Source: Rhodospirillaceae bacterium (lineage in GTDB: Bacteria > Pseudomonadota > Alphaproteobacteria > SHVZ01). Taken from it: a stretch of DNA of 36,842 nucleotides. The notes under the pieces were generated by a model. That model made no database searches, was not told the origin of the DNA, and worked only from the letters and a program-made list of their open reading frames with translations. Numbering within the stretch: the stretch's first letter is position 1; the number at the start of each line of letters is the position of its first letter. Both the position numbers and the translations under genes were made by a program. This document shows positions 29,612 through 36,842 of the stretch, piece by piece. The DNA lies in the NCBI GenBank assembly GCA_016792585.1, contig JAEULB010000149.1, forward strand, positions 1 to 36,842. Reading direction: 5' to 3'.

Positions 29612-29626
29612 TTTTCGCAGCGAAAA
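29612..29626. repeat. Near-palindrome upstream of the 148-aa gene
   Basis: TTTTCGC (29612-29618), one base, then GCGAAAA (29620-29626) form a perfect 7-bp inverted repeat, 43 nt upstream of the ATG at 29569. A TATAAG hexamer lies about 10 nt further upstream on the minus strand (29638-29643), so the repeat would be at or just after a transcription start, where an operator could act. It may alternatively mark the 3' end of the methionine operon transcript. Confidence 0.35.
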
Positions 29627-29699
29627 GCGATGACTGCTTATAGAACGCAGATCGGGATGGGTCTAGGCCGCCCGGGGTTAAGGCCGCGTTAAGAGAGCG

Positions 29700-30322
29700 C
29701 TACTGCCGGGATACCACGAGGTGGACGCCGAGGCCCATCAAGGTCGCGCCGCTCGCCACCCGGAATATCCGAGCCGCCCGCTCGCTGCGCCTGAGCCCGT
29801 CCATCAATCGCGACATCAGCACGACGGTGACGAGATCGGCGGCGCTGAAGGCGAGGTTGACGATCCAGCCCAGCACCAGGAACTGGATCCAGGCCGGCCA
29901 CGCTGCGCCGGGATCCACAAACTGCGGCAGGAATGCCACGTAGAACAGCGCCGCCTTGGGATTCAGCGCCTCGACCATGACGCTTTCGAGAAACGCCCGT
30001 CGCGCGTCGCGGTCGCGCACCGTCGGCAGCGCGCTCGCATCGAAGCGGCTGCGGATCATGCTGATCCCGAGCCAGACGAGATAGGCGGCGCCGAAGAGCC
30101 TCAAGGCCAGATAGAGATCCGGCACCATCTCGAGCAGCGCTGCGAGGCCGGCGGCCGCAGCGAAGACATGGAACAGACCCCCGACATGAATGCCGGCGGA
30201 GGCGAGCAGTCCGCCGCGGCGGCCGCGCGCCAGGGTCTGCGCCGCGGTGTAGAGGATCGCCGGCCCCGGAGTGACCGCGAAGATCAGGGTCGCGACCGCG
30301 AAGGCAATCCACTGTTCCATGA

Positions 30323-30326
<4 letters not shown>
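29700..30326 (-). CDS. LysE/RhtB family amino acid exporter
   Basis: The 208-aa protein has the LysE/RhtB pattern: an N-terminal helix ending in FAVTPGPAILY, a GLLASAGIHVGGLFHV second block, LFGAAYLVWLGISMIRS and ALNPKAALFYVAFLPQFV, with about six membrane segments. Family members export amino acids or homoserine derivatives from the cytoplasm. The start overlaps the metH stop by 4 nt (ATGA at 30323-30326), with a second ATG two codons later, so it belongs to the methionine operon. Export of methionine, homocysteine or a related compound is an inference from that position and not from the sequence itself. Confidence 0.88.
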
Positions 30327-33796
<3,470 letters not shown>

Positions 33797-33807
33797 GGCG
33801 ATGGTCC

Positions 33808-34665
33808 TCAGGCGGCCCGGCCCGCCGGCTGCGGGCGGACGCCGAGCAGATGGCAGATCGCGTAGGTCAGCTCGGCGCGGTTCAGCGTGTAGAAATGGAA
33901 CTCGTTGACGCCGTTGAACTCGAGCTTCTGGCAGAGCTCGGCGGCGGTGGCGAGCGCCACCAGGCGACGAGTCTCCGGGTCGTCGTCGAGGCCTTCGAAG
34001 CGCTCGGCGAGACGCTGGGGCACCGAGACCTTGTTCGTGGCGGCGAACTTCACGACCTGGGCGAAGTTGGTCACCGGCAGGATGCCCGGCACGATCGGCA
34101 CCTTGATGCCGGCGCGGCGCACCCGCTCGATGAAGCGAAGATAGGTCTCGGCCTCGAAGAAGAAGTTGGTGATCGCGCGGGTGGCGCCGGCGTCGATCTT
34201 GCGCTTCAGCGCGTCGAGGTCGGCAGCGGCCGACGTCGCCTCCGGATGCACCTCCGGATACGCCGCGACGCTCAAGTCAAAGTCGGCGACCTTGGCCAGG
34301 CCTTCGACCAGCTCGTTGGCGTAGCGATAGCCTTCGGGATGGATGCCGACGCCGTCCGGCGGGACGTCGCCGCGGAGCGCCACCAGATGCTTGACGCCCA
34401 TCTGGGCGTAGCTGCGCGCGACCTCGTCGACTTCCGCACGGCTGGCGCCGACGCAGGTGAGGTGCGCCGCCGGCGTCAGCGACGTCTCATTGAGGATGCG
34501 GGCGACCGTCGCATGCGTGCGGGCCCGCGTCGATCCGCCGGCGCCATAGGTCACCGACACGAAGCGTGGATTGAGCGGCGCCAGGCGCTGGATCGCCTGC
34601 CACAGCGTCTGCTCCATCGCCTCGGTCTTGGGCGGGAAGAATTCGAAGGAGACGAGCGGGTTCAT
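33808..34665 (-). CDS. metF: 5,10-methylenetetrahydrofolate reductase MetF
   Basis: MetF reduces 5,10-methylene-THF to 5-methyl-THF, the methyl donor for the MetH encoded just downstream. The 285-aa TIM-barrel flavoprotein shows the N-terminal SFEFFPPK with the catalytic Glu, VSVTYGAGGSTR, HLTCVGASR, the FAD-contacting LVALRGDVPPDG and the ITNFFFEAETYLRFIE block. The length is typical. Its ATG overlaps the stop of the ArsR-methyltransferase gene by 4 nt (ATGA). Placement between the regulator and metH shows a single methionine-cycle operon. Confidence 0.97.
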   Translation of the reverse strand: MNPLVSFEFFPPKTEAMEQTLWQAIQRLAPLNPRFVSVTYGAGGSTRARTHATVARILNETSLTPAAHLTCVGASRAEVDEVARSYAQMGVKHLVALRGDVPPDGVGIHPEGYRYANELVEGLAKVADFDLSVAAYPEVHPEATSAAADLDALKRKIDAGATRAITNFFFEAETYLRFIERVRRAGIKVPIVPGILPVTNFAQVVKFAATNKVSVPQRLAERFEGLDDDPETRRLVALATAAELCQKLEFNGVNEFHFYTLNRAELTYAICHLLGVRPQPAGRAA

Positions 34666-35681
34666 GACTGGCCTCCCGAAGCGGTGCGGGCCGGATCGTT
34701 GGCGGGCGACGTGCGCGGCCGGCGCTGGCTCTCGGCCGGGCGGCGTCCGATCCAGACGCCGACGGTCAGCGGGCGGCCCGGAAGATGGACCGGCGGCTCG
34801 GGCGCGAGCCCGGCGGCCTTGAGCCAGCCCTGGATCTCGGTGTCAGAGAAGCCCAGCCGGCGGTGAGCGTGATCCTGCCTCAGCTCTTCCAGGTCGTGCG
34901 GGGCGAAGTCGATGATCGCCAGCCGCCCGCCGGGCGCCAGCGTCCGCGCCGCCTCGGCCGTCGCCTGGTCCGGACGCTCCGAGTAGTGGAGCACCTGGTG
35001 GATGACGACATGGTCGAAGCTGCGGTCGGCGATCGGCAGCGTGTACATGTCGGCGAGCCTGACCGAGCAGTGGCGAAGCCCCGCCTTGTCGAGATTGGTG
35101 CGGGCGACGGCCAGCATCTCTCGGGACGAATCGACGCCGAGGCCGCGCTCGACCTTGGGCCCGAGAAGCTCGAGGATCCGGCCGGTGCCGGTTCCGATGT
35201 CGAGAAGCGCGCCATGGCCGTCGAGCTCGAGCGCCCGCGCCAGCGCCGACTCGACCTCCGCCTCGTCGACATGGAGGGAGCGGATGCGATGCCACTCGGG
35301 CGCATTGACGCGGAAATAGGCAGAGGCCGACTCGGCGCGCGTCCGCCGTATCTCGGCGAGTCGCGCCCGGTCACGCTGCAACGTCGGGTCTTCTGCCGGG
35401 AGGGCCGCAACCAGGCCGCGAGCCAAGCCGGCGGCGGCCCCGGCGCCGACCAGCCGGAAGAAGGCCCAGCTGCCCTCCTGGTAGCGCTCGAGAAGCCCCG
35501 CCTCTCCCATCAATTTCAAGTGACGGGAAATCCGGGGCTGGCTCTGGCCGAGTACCTGGGTGAGCTCGCTGACCGTGAGTTCGGCATCGGCAAGCAGGGC
35601 CAGCAGCCGCAGCCGAGTCGGCTCGGCCGAAGCGCGCAGAATGGTGAGAATCCGGTCCACGGTGGCGATGTCTTCAGCCAT
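34662..35681 (-). CDS. ArsR-type regulator fused to a SAM-dependent methyltransferase domain (SahR-like)
   Basis: The 339-aa protein has an N-terminal ArsR-family winged helix (about 10-95; TVSELTQVLGQSQPRISRHLKLM) and a C-terminal class I methyltransferase domain (about 140-310) with the SAM/SAH-binding motif DIGTGTGRIL (161-170) and GGRLAIIDFAPHD. The ELCVCDL-type metal site is absent (the matching stretch reads ELTVSEL), so it is unlikely to sense metals. Heading a metF-metH operon, it matches the idea of a regulator that senses S-adenosylhomocysteine or SAM through the methyltransferase fold, as proposed for SahR-type regulators of methionine metabolism in proteobacteria. The ATG at 35681 lies within a palindromic operator candidate and has no Shine-Dalgarno site. 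It is coupled to metF by ATGA. Confidence 0.9.
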   Translation of the reverse strand: MAEDIATVDRILTILRASAEPTRLRLLALLADAELTVSELTQVLGQSQPRISRHLKLMGEAGLLERYQEGSWAFFRLVGAGAAAGLARGLVAALPAEDPTLQRDRARLAEIRRTRAESASAYFRVNAPEWHRIRSLHVDEAEVESALARALELDGHGALLDIGTGTGRILELLGPKVERGLGVDSSREMLAVARTNLDKAGLRHCSVRLADMYTLPIADRSFDHVVIHQVLHYSERPDQATAEAARTLAPGGRLAIIDFAPHDLEELRQDHAHRRLGFSDTEIQGWLKAAGLAPEPPVHLPGRPLTVGVWIGRRPAESQRRPRTSPANDPARTASGGQS

Positions 35682-35700
35682 ATAAGGACATCTTTATATG
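35679..35700. promoter_or_regulatory. Palindromic operator over the -10 box and start codon of the methionine operon
   Basis: CATATAA (35679-35685) and TTATATG (35694-35700) form a perfect inverted repeat around an 8-base centre. The left arm contains the start codon of the ArsR-methyltransferase gene and the right arm overlaps its -10 box, an ideal place for autorepression. AT-rich palindromes of this kind are typical ArsR-family targets. Binding is inferred, not shown. Confidence 0.65.
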
Positions 35701-35721
35701 CGAAAGCGTCTATGGGCGCAA
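35693..35721 (-). promoter_or_regulatory. Predicted promoter of the regulator-metF-metH-LysE operon
   Basis: On the minus strand TTGCGC (35716-35721), a 17-nt spacer and TATAAA (35693-35698) precede the ATG by 11 nt. A start site about 7 nt after the -10 leaves a leader of only 4-5 nt, so the first gene would be translated almost leaderless. Confidence 0.6.
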
Positions 35722-35848
35722 CTGTCGCCGTCCGGCCACAGCGGCGCCCGCCCTAGCCCCTTGAAGAGGTTAACGTATGGCGTTTTGGCGGGCCCTGTGG
35801 TACCCGGACGGTCCGTCTGGATTAACTGTTTCGCAACCTCGAGCGCGC

Positions 35849-35854
35849 TATAAA
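35849..35854 (+). promoter_or_regulatory. Candidate -10 box for mlaA
   Basis: TATAAA lies 22 nt before the mlaA ATG. The hexamer 17 nt upstream (CTGTTT) is a poor -35, so the promoter assignment is tentative. Confidence 0.35.
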
Positions 35855-35876
35855 GCCTCGGTAGAGATCCCCAAAT

Positions 35877-36653
35877 ATGGCCCGCGCCCGTCCCCTCCTC
35901 TCGTCCCTTGCAGCTCCTCTGGTCGCCGCCGTCCTCCTGGCCGGCTGCGCCACGATGAACGATGACGCGCGCGATCCGCTGGAGCCGCTCAACCGGCACA
36001 TCTTCGCGGTCAATCAAGCCGTCGACGTCGCCATCGTGCGCCCGATCGCGGTGACGTACCGCGACTGGGCGCCGGAAATGGTCAAGACCGCGGTCAACAA
36101 CTTCCTCAATTACCTGAAGTCGCCGGTGATCCTCGCCAACGACCTGATGCAGGGCGAGTGGAAGCGAGCGCAGGAGACCGTCCAGCGCTTTGCCCACAAC
36201 ACCCTGGCGCTGGGCCTGGCCGACCTCGCCGCGCCGACCATCCCGTTCCACGACGAGGATTTCGGCCAGACGCTCGCGGTCTGGGGGATCGGCGAAGGCC
36301 CCTATCTGGTGCTGCCGCTGATCGGCCCCTCGAACCCCCGCGACGGCATCGGCATCGTCGTCGACTGGTTCATCGACCCGGTCTACTGGGTGGCCGATCA
36401 CAACAACTGGGACGGCTTCACTTACGGCCGGACCGCTGCGCGCGTAATTACCGCACGCGTCGACACGCTGAAGATCACGGACGATCTCGAGCGCACGTCG
36501 CTCGACTATTACGCCGCGATTCGCGATATCTACCGTCAGCGGCGTGCCGACGAGATCCGCAACCGGTCCACCGGCCCCGCACCCCGCGCAGCGTTCGGCG
36601 CGGACAAGGCCGAGAACTTCGATGGGTTAGCGCGGACCGCGTTGACGAACTGA
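35877..36653 (+). CDS. mlaA: MlaA (VacJ) family outer-membrane lipoprotein
   Basis: MlaA removes misplaced phospholipids from the outer leaflet of the outer membrane and hands them to the periplasmic carrier MlaC. The 258-aa protein has a lipoprotein signal with lipobox LAGC (Cys24). The family core follows: DPLEPLNRHIFAVNQAVD, then NNFLNYLKSPVILANDLMQG, GLADLAAPTIP, EDFGQTLAVWGIGEGPYLVLP and LIGPSNPRDGIG. The ATG at 35877 is supported by the signal peptide. An mlaC-like gene begins one base after its stop region, so the two form an operon that continues beyond the window. Confidence 0.95.
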   Translation: MARARPLLSSLAAPLVAAVLLAGCATMNDDARDPLEPLNRHIFAVNQAVDVAIVRPIAVTYRDWAPEMVKTAVNNFLNYLKSPVILANDLMQGEWKRAQETVQRFAHNTLALGLADLAAPTIPFHDEDFGQTLAVWGIGEGPYLVLPLIGPSNPRDGIGIVVDWFIDPVYWVADHNNWDGFTYGRTAARVITARVDTLKITDDLERTSLDYYAAIRDIYRQRRADEIRNRSTGPAPRAAFGADKAENFDGLARTALTN

Positions 36654-36654
36654 G

Positions 36655-36842
36655 ATGATCGATCGCCGTTTCTTTCTGGTTTCGGTCGCATCAGCCGCGG
36701 CGCTCTCGGCGCTTCCGGTATCAGCGGCCGTCGATCCCGAAGCGGCGAAGACCTTCATCCGGACGCTCGCCAACGAGGCGATCCAGCTCATGGGTCGCAA
36801 GGACCTGCCGCCGCCCGAGCGCATCCAGAAGTTCCGCGAACT
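36655..36842 (+). CDS. mlaC: MlaC/Ttg2D family phospholipid carrier, N-terminal part
   Basis: Only the first 62 codons are in the window, from the ATG at 36655 to the right edge. The product starts with an exported-protein signal (DRRFFLVSVASAAALSALPVSA). The two arginines followed by FFL resemble a twin-arginine motif, though a normal Sec signal is also possible. The mature start (DPEAAKTFIRTLANEAIQLM ... PPERIQKFREL) matches the beginning of MlaC-type proteins, which shuttle phospholipids across the periplasm. It begins one base after the mlaA stop, which supports the call. Confidence 0.85.
   Translation, partial: MIDRRFFLVSVASAAALSALPVSAAVDPEAAKTFIRTLANEAIQLMGRKDLPPPERIQKFRE

Overview
The window is GC-rich, densely packed chromosomal DNA from a Gram-negative alphaproteobacterium. 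The lpxC-bamD-recN-ligA order at the left end, the MlaA/MlaC pair at the right end and the ArsR-methyltransferase/metF/metH block all fit alphaproteobacteria, probably a Rhodospirillales-type lineage; the exact genus cannot be told from the sequence. I see no rRNA, tRNA, CRISPR array, insertion sequence, phage gene or attachment site. About 29 protein genes fill the window. Most neighbours overlap by 1-4 nt or lie less than 60 nt apart.

Left part (1-12.5 kb). The end of lpxC (lipid A synthesis) is followed by bamD (outer-membrane protein assembly), a small membrane protein on the other strand, recN and ligA (DNA repair and ligation). Then come a minus-strand XRE regulator coupled to a SulP transporter, a UvrD/PcrA helicase, a GGDEF diguanylate cyclase and a hotdog thioesterase. 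A BASS-type transporter is divergent from the thioesterase.

Middle (12.5-23.4 kb). A TPR protein is translationally coupled to a secreted clan GH-A glycosidase-like protein. A membrane desaturase is coupled to a MetX-like alpha/beta hydrolase. Next are a small two-helix protein, an M81 (MlrC-like) metallopeptidase divergent from a PhyH-type dioxygenase, a class III aminotransferase and a secreted kelch propeller.

Right part (23.4-36.8 kb). A minus-strand operon encodes GalE, an 858-aa protein that fuses a glycosidase-like barrel to a family 2 glycosyltransferase with membrane segments, and an ABC exporter. Together these look like a small, self-contained pathway that makes and exports a saccharide or glycolipid; it is the best candidate here for an undescribed system. 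After an unknown 148-aa protein comes a methionine-cycle operon: an ArsR-type regulator fused to a methyltransferase, then metF, metH and a LysE/RhtB transporter. Its promoter carries a palindrome covering the -10 box and the start codon. The window ends with mlaA and the start of an mlaC-like gene (outer-membrane lipid asymmetry).

Several genes (bamD, the BASS transporter, uvrD, the ArsR fusion) have a -10-like hexamer only 6-11 nt before the start codon, which suggests leaderless or nearly leaderless mRNAs. All functional calls come from reading motifs by eye; no database search was run.
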